A DNA stretch of 64,000 nucleotides from the NCBI RefSeq assembly GCF_003993775.1, contig NZ_RJRZ01000006.1:62001-126000 (forward strand), in the 5' to 3' direction. Below, one piece after another: positions 9,945 through 17,887 of this stretch; positions within the stretch are counted from its first letter, which is position 1; each line of letters starts with the position of its first letter. The notes below the pieces were generated by a model, which had not been told where the DNA came from, searched no databases, and was given only the letters and a program-made list of their open reading frames with translations. Made by a program: the position numbers and the translations under genes. Origin of the DNA: Frigidibacter oleivorans. Its GTDB lineage: Bacteria > Pseudomonadota > Alphaproteobacteria > Rhodobacterales > Rhodobacteraceae.

Positions 9945-10637
9945 ATGATGAAAAACATGACGAGACTCAGGATGAAGATGATGTGGGGACGCGGCGGTCC
10001 GCGGGGCAGGGCCTTCGGCGCCGAAGATGGGCACGGGGGCGGGCATGGCCACGGGCACGGGGCGGGCCGTGGGCGCGGCCACCGGGAACGCGGTCGCGAC
10101 GGCGGGCCCTGCGACGGCCGCGGCGAACGGGGTGAGCGGGGCCGCCGGGGCAGCCGCCGCCTGTTCGACTATGGCGAGATGCGGCTTCTGCTGCTGGCGA
10201 TGATCGCGCAGCGGCCGCGCCACGGCTATGAGCTGATCAAGGAGATCGAGGAGCGTTTCGGCGGCGGCTATACCCCCAGCCCCGGGGTGATCTACCCGAC
10301 GCTCGCCTGGCTGGACGACATGGGCTATGCCCGGATCGAGACCGAAGGCGAGGATCGCGGCGGGCGCAAGCTCTACCGGCTGACCGCCGAGGGCGAGTCC
10401 TTCCTGCAGGCGAACCGCGCGGCGGCCGAGGAACTGCTGGTCCGCCGCGCCCCGCAACGGCCCGGCCTGCCCGACCCGGTGGCCGAGGCGATGCAGCGGC
10501 TGAAGGCGGCGCTGGCCGCGCGCTATGGCACCGAGGCCCCGGGCGCCGAAGACCGGGACCCGGAGGACAGCGCCGCGGCGCAGGAGCGGATCGCCGCGGC
10601 CATCGCGGCGGCGGCGGCGGCGGTCGAGGCCGGCTGA
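9945..10637 (+). CDS. yqjI: PadR-family metal-responsive regulator, YqjI/NfeR type
   Basis: This 230-residue regulator has a Gly/His-rich N-terminal arm (about residues 20-62, including GHGGGHGHGHG) that could bind nickel. A PadR winged helix follows: GEMRLLLLAMIA, RHGYELIKEIE and YTPSPGVIYPTL, all close to E. coli YqjI. YqjI represses yqjH and senses Ni, linking nickel stress to iron homeostasis. Ni sensing here is inferred from the arm. The E. coli arm is rich in Cys as well as His, whereas this one has a single Cys. Starts at 9945, 9948 and 9957 are all in frame and none has a strong ribosome site. Confidence 0.85.
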   Translation: MMKNMTRLRMKMMWGRGGPRGRAFGAEDGHGGGHGHGHGAGRGRGHRERGRDGGPCDGRGERGERGRRGSRRLFDYGEMRLLLLAMIAQRPRHGYELIKEIEERFGGGYTPSPGVIYPTLAWLDDMGYARIETEGEDRGGRKLYRLTAEGESFLQANRAAAEELLVRRAPQRPGLPDPVAEAMQRLKAALAARYGTEAPGAEDRDPEDSAAAQERIAAAIAAAAAAVEAG

Positions 10638-10666
10638 CCGGCGCGGGCCGGGGATCGGCTGTCCGG

Positions 10667-10683
10667 CAGTCACGAAACTGTCG
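10667..10683 (+). promoter_or_regulatory. Putative Pho box upstream of the AfuC-like gene
   Basis: Two CTGTCA-like direct repeats (CAGTCA and CTGTCG) are spaced with an 11-bp period, the PhoB recognition pattern. A possible -10 hexamer TTATCC starts 10 bp after the box, the usual spacing when a Pho box replaces the -35. The box lies 127 bp upstream of the ATPase start. Confidence 0.5.
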
Positions 10684-10809
10684 CATCGCGCCCTTATCCC
10701 CGGCCCGACCGATCCGTCCCCCGCCCGGCCGCAGCGGCCGTCCTGCCCGCAAGGCGCTGGCGGGGACGCCAATTCCCCGAACCGGGCCGCGCCCGCCGGA
10801 GGCAGCCGC

Positions 10810-11922
10810 ATGGCCGATATCGAGCTTTCCCGCGTTTCGCGCCTGTTCGCGGGCACCCGCGCCGTCGACGAGGTGTCGCTGACCATCCCGTCCGGGACGT
10901 TCTTCGCGCTGCTCGGGCCCTCGGGCTGCGGCAAGACCACGCTGCTGCGGCTGCTGGCGGGGCTCGACCGGCCGGATGCGGGCCGCATCGCCATCGGCGG
11001 GCGGGTCGTGGCCGATGACGGCGCCTTCGTCGGGCCGGAGGATCGCGGACTCGGCATGGTGTTCCAGTCCTATGCGCTGTGGCCGCACATGACCGTGGCC
11101 GGCAACATCCGCTTCGGCCTGCGGGTCAAGGGTCTGCCTCGCGCGGAAGAGCGCAGCCGCATCGCCGAGGCGCTGGAGATGGTGGGCCTGACCGGGATGG
11201 AGACGCGCCGCCCGCATCAGCTGTCGGGCGGCCAGCGGCAGCGGGTGGCGCTGGCGCGCAGCCTTGCCACGCGGCCGGCGCTGATCCTGCTGGATGAACC
11301 GCTCGCCAATCTCGACGCGCATCTGCGGGGGGTGATGCTGTCCGAATTCCGGCGCATTCATGCGGCCTCGGGCACCACCTTCGTCTTCGTCACCCATGAC
11401 CAGGACGAGGCCATGGCGGTGGCGGGGCTGGTGGGCGTGATGGACAAGGGGCGGCTGGAACAGGTGGCCCCGCCCGAACAGCTTTACCGCCAGCCGGCGA
11501 CACCGATGGTCGCCCGCTTCGTCGGGCAGGGGCGCACGTTGCCGGTGACGGTGATCGGGCGCGAGGGCGACTTGTGCCGCCTGCGCCTGCAGGGCCGGGA
11601 CCATCTGCTGCCGGGCCTGCCCGAGGCCGGGCCGGGGCCGGGCTGGCTGTGCCTGCGGGCGCGCGACCTGTCGGTGGCGGCGGGCGGCGGGTTGCGCGCC
11701 CGGGTGCTCGATCACCGCTTTCAGGGCGGCGCCCATGCGGTGACCGCGATGCTGGAGGATGCCGGTTCCGGCGATGCAGGGGGCGAGGTCGACCTGCTGA
11801 TGACCGCCGCGCCGCGGCCGGGCGAGGTGCTGGACCTGGCGCTGACCGGCGGATGGGTCCTGCCGCGCGTGGCCGTCGGGGATGACGCGCCCGCGGCCCT
11901 GCGCGCGCTGGCCGTGGCCTGA
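10810..11922 (+). CDS. ABC transporter ATPase, AfuC/FbpC type
   Basis: The 370-residue ATPase has Walker A GPSGCGKTT, Q-loop MVFQSYALWPH, signature LSGGQRQRV and Walker B ILLDEPLANLD, plus a C-terminal TOBE-like region. This is the domain order of ATPases that power ferric-ion, polyamine and AfuABC importers. The start ATG at 10810 follows GGAGGCAGCC. The gene opens a run of five: ATPase, beta-CASP hydrolase, histidine phosphatase, binding protein and permease. A Pho box upstream suggests expression under phosphate limitation. Assignment to iron is common in databases but is not supported here (see the binding protein). Confidence 0.88.
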   Translation: MADIELSRVSRLFAGTRAVDEVSLTIPSGTFFALLGPSGCGKTTLLRLLAGLDRPDAGRIAIGGRVVADDGAFVGPEDRGLGMVFQSYALWPHMTVAGNIRFGLRVKGLPRAEERSRIAEALEMVGLTGMETRRPHQLSGGQRQRVALARSLATRPALILLDEPLANLDAHLRGVMLSEFRRIHAASGTTFVFVTHDQDEAMAVAGLVGVMDKGRLEQVAPPEQLYRQPATPMVARFVGQGRTLPVTVIGREGDLCRLRLQGRDHLLPGLPEAGPGPGWLCLRARDLSVAAGGGLRARVLDHRFQGGAHAVTAMLEDAGSGDAGGEVDLLMTAAPRPGEVLDLALTGGWVLPRVAVGDDAPAALRALAVA

Positions 11923-11927
11923 TCCGC

Positions 11928-12998
11928 ATGCGCCTGACCGCCCTGTCCGGCTTCGGCAGCAAGGGACCGGCCTGTTTCCTGCTGGACACGGGCGGGCGGC
12001 GGCTGCTGCTGGACCTCGGGCGCGGGCCCGACGGCGATGCCTTGCCCGATCTGGCCGGGGTGGGGCGGGTCGACGGCATCCTGATCTCGCACGGGCATGT
12101 GGACCATACCGGCGGGCTGCATCTGGCGGGGGGGCCGGGCGATCCGCCGGTCTTCGCCCCGGAACCGGCGATCGCGCTGGCCCGCGACGGCGGGCTTGCG
12201 GCGGCGCACCCGCTGGATCGGGCGGGGGCGGCGCTCGGGCTGCGGATCGACCTCGGCCCCGCCGGCCATGCGCCGGGCGCCTGCTGGATGCGGATCGGCG
12301 GGCCGGAGGGCCTCGTCTATACCGGCGACCTGTCGCAGGAGAGCAGCCTTTACCGCGCCACCCTGCCGCCGCCGGCGCGGGCGCTGGTCTTCGACGCCTC
12401 CTATGGCGATGCCGACGAGCCCTTGCCGGCGCAGGTCGCGGGCCTGCTGGCGCTGGCGGCGGCGGGGCCGCTGCTGCTGCCCGCGCCGGCCGGGGGGCGG
12501 GGGCTGGAAATGGCGCTGACCTTCCGCGCGGCGGGGCACGAGGTGGCGATCTGCCCGGCGCATCGCATGGTGGCCGAGGCGATGGTCGCCCGCCCCGGCT
12601 GGCTGGCACCGGGCGGGGCCGCGGCGCTGGCCGACCTGCTGTCAGGGGCGCGACCGCTGGCGCCGGATGGTCCTGTGCGGGGCGTGATGATCGCCGCCGG
12701 CCCGAATGCCGAACGCGGGGTGGCGGGGGCGCTGGCGCCCCGGCTGCTGGCCGAGGGCACGGGGCGGGTGGTATTCACCGGGCATCTGGCCGAGGGCACG
12801 CCCGCGCCGGGCTGGGTGGCCGGCGGCGGGGCGCTGTTCCGCCGCTGGAACGTGCATCCGACGCTGACCGGGATGCGCGCGATCCTGGACGCGGTCTCCC
12901 CCGACACGGCGATGCCCGCCTTCTGTGCGCCCGCCGCGCAGCGGGCGCTGGCCGCCCTGATCCCGAACCTGACCGCGGCGCGAGAGATGACATGGTGA
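11928..12998 (+). CDS. Beta-CASP-like metallo-beta-lactamase hydrolase
   Basis: This 356-residue protein has a metallo-beta-lactamase core with the zinc motif HGHVDH, a motif-3 histidine in AGHAPGACW and a motif-4 aspartate in YTGDLSQ. The strand FDASYGD, the late FTGHLAEGT and NVHPTLTGM segments match the beta-CASP layout of RNase J and CPSF-73-type phosphodiesterases. No signal peptide is visible, so it should act in the cytoplasm. It starts 5 bp after the ATPase stop and its own stop overlaps the phosphatase start by 7 bp, so co-translation is likely. The substrate could be nucleic acid or a small phosphodiester; the operon favours the latter. That is inference. Confidence 0.75.
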   Translation: MRLTALSGFGSKGPACFLLDTGGRRLLLDLGRGPDGDALPDLAGVGRVDGILISHGHVDHTGGLHLAGGPGDPPVFAPEPAIALARDGGLAAAHPLDRAGAALGLRIDLGPAGHAPGACWMRIGGPEGLVYTGDLSQESSLYRATLPPPARALVFDASYGDADEPLPAQVAGLLALAAAGPLLLPAPAGGRGLEMALTFRAAGHEVAICPAHRMVAEAMVARPGWLAPGGAAALADLLSGARPLAPDGPVRGVMIAAGPNAERGVAGALAPRLLAEGTGRVVFTGHLAEGTPAPGWVAGGGALFRRWNVHPTLTGMRAILDAVSPDTAMPAFCAPAAQRALAALIPNLTAAREMTW

Positions 12999-13579
12999 TC
13001 CCGCTCTTCGACCGGCCCTTCCTGTTCCTGCGCCATGGCGAGACGGCCGACAATGCCGCGAACCGGATCGGCGGATCGACCGACAGCCCGCTGACCGCGC
13101 GGGGGCTGGCGCAGGCCGAGGCGGCGGCACGGGTGCTGCGCCACCATCCCGTTGCCGCGATCTGGCATTCGCCGCTGATCCGGGCGGCGCAGACGGCGGC
13201 GACGGTGGCGCGGGTCACCGGCGCGCCGCTGGTGCCGCTGGCGGGGCTGGCGGAACGGAACTGGGGCGCGTGGGAAGGACAGGACAGGTCGATCCTTGTC
13301 CGCGATGCCACCCCGCCCGGCGGCGAGGGGCCAAAGACGTTCCGTGACCGCATCCGGACCGCGCTGGCCGCCATCGCCCCGCCCTTCCCGGTGCTGATCG
13401 TGGCGCATTCCGGCACGGGGCGCGAAATCCACGCCGCGCTGACGGCCGAACCGCTCGAACGTCTGGAGAACGCCGTGCCGGTGATCTGGCAGCGCAGGGA
13501 GGATGGTCACTGGACCTGCACGAAACTGTCACCCGTCTGTCAAACGCAGCCGCTAGGCCCCAGCCATTCCCAAGGATGA
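12992..13579 (+). CDS. Histidine phosphatase (phosphoglycerate mutase superfamily)
   Basis: This 195-residue protein carries the histidine-phosphatase catalytic start FLFLRHGETADN (RHG with the phospho-accepting His), the STDSPLTARG loop and the later catalytic IVAHSGTGREI. It would be a cytoplasmic phosphomonoesterase of unknown substrate. The ATG at 12992 overlaps the end of the beta-CASP gene. A Pho box lies inside its 3' end (13526-13542), driving the next gene. With the transporter and the beta-CASP hydrolase, a role in releasing phosphate from an imported organophosphate is reasonable but unproven. Confidence 0.8.
   Translation: MVIPLFDRPFLFLRHGETADNAANRIGGSTDSPLTARGLAQAEAAARVLRHHPVAAIWHSPLIRAAQTAATVARVTGAPLVPLAGLAERNWGAWEGQDRSILVRDATPPGGEGPKTFRDRIRTALAAIAPPFPVLIVAHSGTGREIHAALTAEPLERLENAVPVIWQRREDGHWTCTKLSPVCQTQPLGPSHSQG
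13526..13542 (+). promoter_or_regulatory. Pho box upstream of the AfuA-like binding protein gene
   Basis: The two exact repeats CTGTCA-N5-CTGTCA give the 11-bp period of PhoB sites. They end about 11 bp before a weak -10-like TAGGCC and 45 bp before the start at 13588. The box lies inside the 3' end of the phosphatase gene, implying an internal promoter for the binding protein and permease. Confidence 0.65.
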
Positions 13580-13587
13580 GGATCCCC

Positions 13588-14574
13588 ATGACCGCGTATC
13601 AGCTTTCCCTGGCCGCCCTGCTGGCCGCCGGCCTGACCGCCGGCGCCGCCGTCGCGCAAGAGAACAAGATCACCGTCTATACCTCGCAGCCGCAGGACCA
13701 GATGGCCGCCGTGGTCGAGGCGTTCAACAAGGATCATCCGGAAATCGAGGTGGAGGTGTTCCGTACCGGCACCACCGAGCTGATGGCGAAGCTCGCCGCC
13801 GAGTTCGAGGCCGGCTCGACCCCCGCCGACGTGATGCTGATCGCCGATGCGGTGGCGATGACCCAGCTGAAGAACGACGACCGGCTTTATGCCTATACCG
13901 ACGCGCCGCTCGAGGGCATCCCCGAGGCGGTGGTCGATGCCGACCGCACCTTCTTCGGCACCAAGCTGATCACCACCGGCATCGTCTACAACACCGACAT
14001 GGTGTCCGAGGCGCCGACCAGCTGGGCCGACCTGGCCGCCCCCGAGGTCGCGGGCAGCCTGATCATGCCGAGCCCGCTCTATTCCGGGGCGGCGGTGATC
14101 CATGTCGGCACCATGGTGCAGCAGCCGGAATTCGGCTGGGACTGGTACGAGACGCTGGCCGATAACGGCGCGGTCGCGGGCCAGGGCAACGGCACGGTGA
14201 TCGAGGCCGTGGCGCGCGGCGAGAAGGCCTATGGCATCATCATCGAATACATGGCGCTGAACGCCAAGGCCAAGGGCTCGCCCGTCGATTTCGTCTTCCC
14301 CGAGGAAGGCGTCTCGTCGATCACCCAGCCGGTCGCGATCCTGAAGGACAGCGACGCGATCGAGGCGGCGAAGGTCTTCGTGGACTGGCAGCTGTCGAAG
14401 ACGGCGCAGGAACAGTCGGTGGCGCAGGGCTACTTCCCGATCGTCGCCGGCGTGGCCCAGCCCGAGGGCTATCCGGACCCGGCGACGCTGACGCTGCTGC
14501 CCGCCGATGCCGGCCAGATGCTGGAAGAGGATCAGGCGAACAAGGAGATGTTCGCGGAAATCTATGGCGGCTGA
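13588..14574 (+). CDS. Periplasmic substrate-binding protein, AfuA-like
   Basis: The 328-residue precursor has a signal peptide (MTAYQLS, then a hydrophobic run ending GAAVAQ) followed by an extracellular solute-binding domain of the ferric-ion/AfuA class (ITVYTSQPQ, FRTGTTELMAKL, YGIIIEYMA). True ferric-binding proteins usually have an adjacent tyrosine pair near residue 195. I see no YY pair here, which argues against free Fe(III). AfuA-type relatives are known that bind sugar phosphates, and an afuA gene of Sinorhizobium belongs to the Pho regulon. The AAGGATGAGG ribosome site favours the ATG at 13588 over 13576. Confidence 0.8.
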   Translation: MTAYQLSLAALLAAGLTAGAAVAQENKITVYTSQPQDQMAAVVEAFNKDHPEIEVEVFRTGTTELMAKLAAEFEAGSTPADVMLIADAVAMTQLKNDDRLYAYTDAPLEGIPEAVVDADRTFFGTKLITTGIVYNTDMVSEAPTSWADLAAPEVAGSLIMPSPLYSGAAVIHVGTMVQQPEFGWDWYETLADNGAVAGQGNGTVIEAVARGEKAYGIIIEYMALNAKAKGSPVDFVFPEEGVSSITQPVAILKDSDAIEAAKVFVDWQLSKTAQEQSVAQGYFPIVAGVAQPEGYPDPATLTLLPADAGQMLEEDQANKEMFAEIYGG

Positions 14575-16279
14575 CACCGCCCTTCGCCTGAACCGCCGGG
14601 GCGGCGAGCATCTGCTCGTCGCCCTGATCGCATTCTACCTGCTGGCGGTCTCGGTCTGGCCGCTGGCGCGCCTGTTCGTCGAGGCGCTGGCGCCGGGCGA
14701 CGACGGCCGCCCGCTGGGCCTGATGACCGAGGTGCTGGCCGCGCGGTCCACCAGCCGGGCCTTCTGGAACACGCTCTCGGCCTCGGCCGGGTCGGTGGCG
14801 ATCTCGGCGGTGCTGGGGCTGGGACTGGCGCTGGTCACCGGGCTGTTCGCGCTGCGCGGGCGGGTGGCGATGACCTTCCTGATCCTGTCGCCGCTGCTGA
14901 TCCCGTCGCAGACGATGGCGCTGGCCTGGATCGAGCTGACGGGCAGTTCCTCGCCCATCCTCCGGCCGCTGGGGCTGGCCCCGCCGCCGGGCACCACCAA
15001 TCCCATCTATTCCGGCGGCGGCATCGCCCTGCTGATGGGGATCGAGCATATGCCGCTGGTGTTTCTGGCCGTGCGCGCGGCGCTGCTGGCCCTGCCCGGC
15101 GACCTCGTCGAGGCGGCGCGCGTCGCCGGGGCCCGGCGGGCACGGATCGTCGCCGCCGTGCTGCTGCCGCTGGTCCTGCCCGCGGCGCTGGCCGGATCGG
15201 TTCTGGCCTTCGCGGCGGCGGTGGGGAATTTCGGCGTGCCGGCCCTTCTGGGCATTCCCGGCCGGTTCCCGATGCTGACCACGCTGATCTACCAGCGGCT
15301 GAACGGGTTCGGCCCGGCGATGGCGGGGCAGGTGGCGGTGCTGGCGCTGATCCTCGTCGCGCTGGCGCTGGCGGCGCTGGCGCTGCGGTCGCTGCTGCTG
15401 GCGCGGCTGTCGGTGCCGGTGGGCAGCGGCGCCGCGATGACGCCTTTCGAGGCCGGGCGCTGGCGCCTGCCCATCGAGGCCGGGGTCTGGCTGGTGCTGG
15501 TGGTGATCGGCGTTGCGCCGATGCTGGCGCTGACCGGAACGGCCCTGTCGCCCGCGCTCGGCGTGCCGTTGACCGCCGAGACGCTGACCTTTGCCAACTT
15601 CTCCGATGTCCTGTCCAACCCGGCGGTGCGCCGTGCCTTCGGCAATTCGCTGTCGCTGTCGCTGGCGGCGGCGATCCTCTGCGCGCTGGTGGCGGTGCCC
15701 TTCGCCTTTGCGCGCGTGGTGCTGCGCAACCCGGTGGCGCGCGGGCTCGACTGGCTGGCCGACGGTCCCTGGGTGGTGCCGGGCACGGTGGTGGCGCTGG
15801 CGATGATCCTGGCCTTCCTGCCGCCGCGGCCGCTGATCGGGTCGCTCTACGGCACGATGGCGATCCTGCTGGTGGCCTATCTGGCGCGGTTCCTGCCGCT
15901 GGTGCTGCGCCCGGTGGTGGCGGCGGCGGAAACGCTCGACCCGGCGCTGGACGAGGCCGCGCGCATCTTCGGCGCGGGCGCGGCCCGGCGGGTGCTGGCG
16001 ATCCTCGCCCCAGCCGTCTTTCCCGCCGCCGCGGCCGGGGCGCTGCTGATCGTGATGACGGCGCTGAACGAACTGACGCTGTCGGCGCTGCTGTGGTCCA
16101 GCGGCAAGGAAACGCTGGGCGTTATGGTCTTCGCGCTGCAATACGAGGGCAATTCCACCGCCGCCGCCGCGGTGTCGGTGCTGTCGGTCGGCATGGTTCT
16201 GGCGCTGGTGCTGGCCATCGACCGGCTGGCGCCGTGGCTGCCGCCCGGCACGCTGCCCTGGCGCGTGGTGCCGCGCTGA
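14564..16279 (+). CDS. ABC transporter permease, AfuB/FbpB type (fused double domain)
   Basis: The 571-residue inner-membrane protein has two permease halves, each with a cytoplasmic coupling loop: EAARVAGARRARI near residue 185 and DEAARIFGAGAARRV near residue 465. About twelve hydrophobic segments are visible. The ATG at 14564 overlaps the binding-protein stop by 11 bp, so the two genes are translationally coupled. It completes the importer with the ATPase at 10810. The solute is not defined by this protein. Confidence 0.88.
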   Translation: MAADTALRLNRRGGEHLLVALIAFYLLAVSVWPLARLFVEALAPGDDGRPLGLMTEVLAARSTSRAFWNTLSASAGSVAISAVLGLGLALVTGLFALRGRVAMTFLILSPLLIPSQTMALAWIELTGSSSPILRPLGLAPPPGTTNPIYSGGGIALLMGIEHMPLVFLAVRAALLALPGDLVEAARVAGARRARIVAAVLLPLVLPAALAGSVLAFAAAVGNFGVPALLGIPGRFPMLTTLIYQRLNGFGPAMAGQVAVLALILVALALAALALRSLLLARLSVPVGSGAAMTPFEAGRWRLPIEAGVWLVLVVIGVAPMLALTGTALSPALGVPLTAETLTFANFSDVLSNPAVRRAFGNSLSLSLAAAILCALVAVPFAFARVVLRNPVARGLDWLADGPWVVPGTVVALAMILAFLPPRPLIGSLYGTMAILLVAYLARFLPLVLRPVVAAAETLDPALDEAARIFGAGAARRVLAILAPAVFPAAAAGALLIVMTALNELTLSALLWSSGKETLGVMVFALQYEGNSTAAAAVSVLSVGMVLALVLAIDRLAPWLPPGTLPWRVVPR

Positions 16280-16354
16280 AGGCCCGCCGCGGCGAGATGA
16301 TCGACACCGCCGCGCCGCTGTCCTAGCGTGGCGCCACCCGCGAACGGAGATCCC

Positions 16355-16909
16355 ATGACCCGCATCCTCGGCCTGTCCGGCAGCCTGCGCGCCGCCTCGT
16401 TCAACACCGGGCTTCTGCGCGCCGCCGCCGAAGCCGCGCCCGAGGGCGTCACCCTCGACGCCCGCACCCTGCAGGGCGTGCCGCTGTATGACGGCGATCT
16501 GGAACGCGACGCGGGCGTTCCCCCCGCCGTCGCCGCGCTGAAAGAGGCGCTGGCGGAGGCAGACGGGCTGCTGCTGGTGACGCCCGAATACAACAACGGC
16601 ATTCCCGGCGTCTTCAAGAACGCCATCGACTGGATGAGCCGCCCGCCCGGCGGCACCGACCTGTTCCGGGGCAAGCCGGTCGCGGTGATCGGCGCCTCGC
16701 CGGGCGGCTTCGGCACGATGCTGGCGCAGAACATGTGGCTGCCGGTGCTGCGGACGCTGGGCAGCCGGCCCTGGTTCGAGGGCCGGCTGATGGTGTCGCG
16801 CGCCGGGGGCCTGTTCGATGCCGGGGGCAACCTGACCGATGCCGAGACGCAGCAGCGGCTGGCGGCCTTCGTCGCGGGCTTCGCCGGGTTCGTGCGGGGC
16901 GCCGCATGA
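16355..16909 (+). CDS. NAD(P)H-dependent FMN reductase (ChrR-like)
   Basis: The 184-residue flavodoxin-fold protein shows the FMN phosphate loop GSLRAASFNTGLL, the flavin-binding PEYNNGIPGVFKNAIDW and the GGFGTMLAQ loop of the NADPH-dependent FMN reductase family. Members reduce quinones, chromate, azo dyes or flavin itself in the cytoplasm. Its stop overlaps the next ATG by 4 bp (ATGA), pairing it with the 2-hydroxyacid dehydrogenase. The physiological acceptor is unknown. Confidence 0.88.
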   Translation: MTRILGLSGSLRAASFNTGLLRAAAEAAPEGVTLDARTLQGVPLYDGDLERDAGVPPAVAALKEALAEADGLLLVTPEYNNGIPGVFKNAIDWMSRPPGGTDLFRGKPVAVIGASPGGFGTMLAQNMWLPVLRTLGSRPWFEGRLMVSRAGGLFDAGGNLTDAETQQRLAAFVAGFAGFVRGAA

Positions 16910-17877
16910 CCGGCCGGCCCGGGGTCGTGGTGACCGTTCCGTTGCCGCACGCGGCGATGGCGCGGCTGGCGGCCGAGTTCGACCTGCCGGTGCCGCCCCC
17001 CGCGACCGGACGGATGCCGCGGGAGGAGATGCTGTCGGCGCTGGAGCGCACCGGCGCGGGCGGGCTGGTGCTGAACGGGACGGTGCCGCTGGACGGCGCC
17101 ACGATCGCGCGGCTGCCCGCGACGCTGAAGATCGCGGCCTCGACCTCGGCGGGCTACGACCATATCGACCTCGACGCCGCGCGGGCGCGGGGGCTGATCG
17201 TCACCAATGTCCCGGGCATCCAGGACGAGGCAGTGGCCGAATTCGCCTTCCTGCTGATGCTGGCGGCGGCGCGGCGCCTGCCGGAATACGGCCGCATCCT
17301 GCAGGAGGGCTGGGGACGGCACATCGACTTCAACGCGATGCTGGGCACGAGCCTGTCGGGGCGGCGGCTCGGCATTCTCGGGATGGGCGGCATCGGGCGG
17401 GCGCTGGCCCGGCGGGCGCGTGCCTTCGGGATGCCGATCCTCTATCACAACCGCCATCCGCTGCCCGAGGCGATGGCCGAGGGCGCGACCTATGTCCCGG
17501 TGCTGGAGGAATTGCTGCCGCAGGTCGATGTGCTCAGCCTGCATGCGCCGCTGACCGCCGAGACCGAGGGGCTGATCGACGCGCGGCGGATCGCGCTGCT
17601 GCCGAAGGGGGCGATCCTGATCAACACCGCGCGCGGCGGGCTGGTCGAGGACGAGGCGCTGATCGCGGCGCTGACCTCGGGCCATCTGCGCGCGGCGGGG
17701 CTCGATGTGTTCCGCGGCGAGCCGTCGCCCGATCCGCGCTATGCCCGGCTTCCCAACGTGGTGCTGGCCCCGCATCTGGCCAGCGCCACCGAAGAGACGC
17801 GGACGGCGATGGCCATGCACAGCCTCGACAACGTGGCGGCGGTCCTGTCGGGGCGCCCCCCCCTGACGCCGCTGTGA
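16906..17877 (+). CDS. D-2-hydroxyacid dehydrogenase (glyoxylate/hydroxypyruvate reductase type)
   Basis: The 323-residue enzyme has the NAD(P) motif GMGGIGRALARRARAFG, the catalytic arginine in INTARGGLV, the glutamate in FRGEPSPDP and the catalytic histidine in LAPHLASAT. It would reduce glyoxylate, hydroxypyruvate or a related 2-oxo-acid in the cytoplasm. The start overlaps the FMN reductase stop, which indicates coupled expression. Phosphoglycerate dehydrogenase is unlikely because no C-terminal ACT domain is present. Confidence 0.87.
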   Translation: MTGRPGVVVTVPLPHAAMARLAAEFDLPVPPPATGRMPREEMLSALERTGAGGLVLNGTVPLDGATIARLPATLKIAASTSAGYDHIDLDAARARGLIVTNVPGIQDEAVAEFAFLLMLAAARRLPEYGRILQEGWGRHIDFNAMLGTSLSGRRLGILGMGGIGRALARRARAFGMPILYHNRHPLPEAMAEGATYVPVLEELLPQVDVLSLHAPLTAETEGLIDARRIALLPKGAILINTARGGLVEDEALIAALTSGHLRAAGLDVFRGEPSPDPRYARLPNVVLAPHLASATEETRTAMAMHSLDNVAAVLSGRPPLTPL

Positions 17878-17887
17878 CGGGGCCACG

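Noticed and set aside
13588-16279. Assignment of the binding protein and permease as a ferric iron transporter
   Set aside because: The family name alone suggests iron. The missing tyrosine pair, the Pho boxes and the hydrolase genes in the operon argue for another solute.
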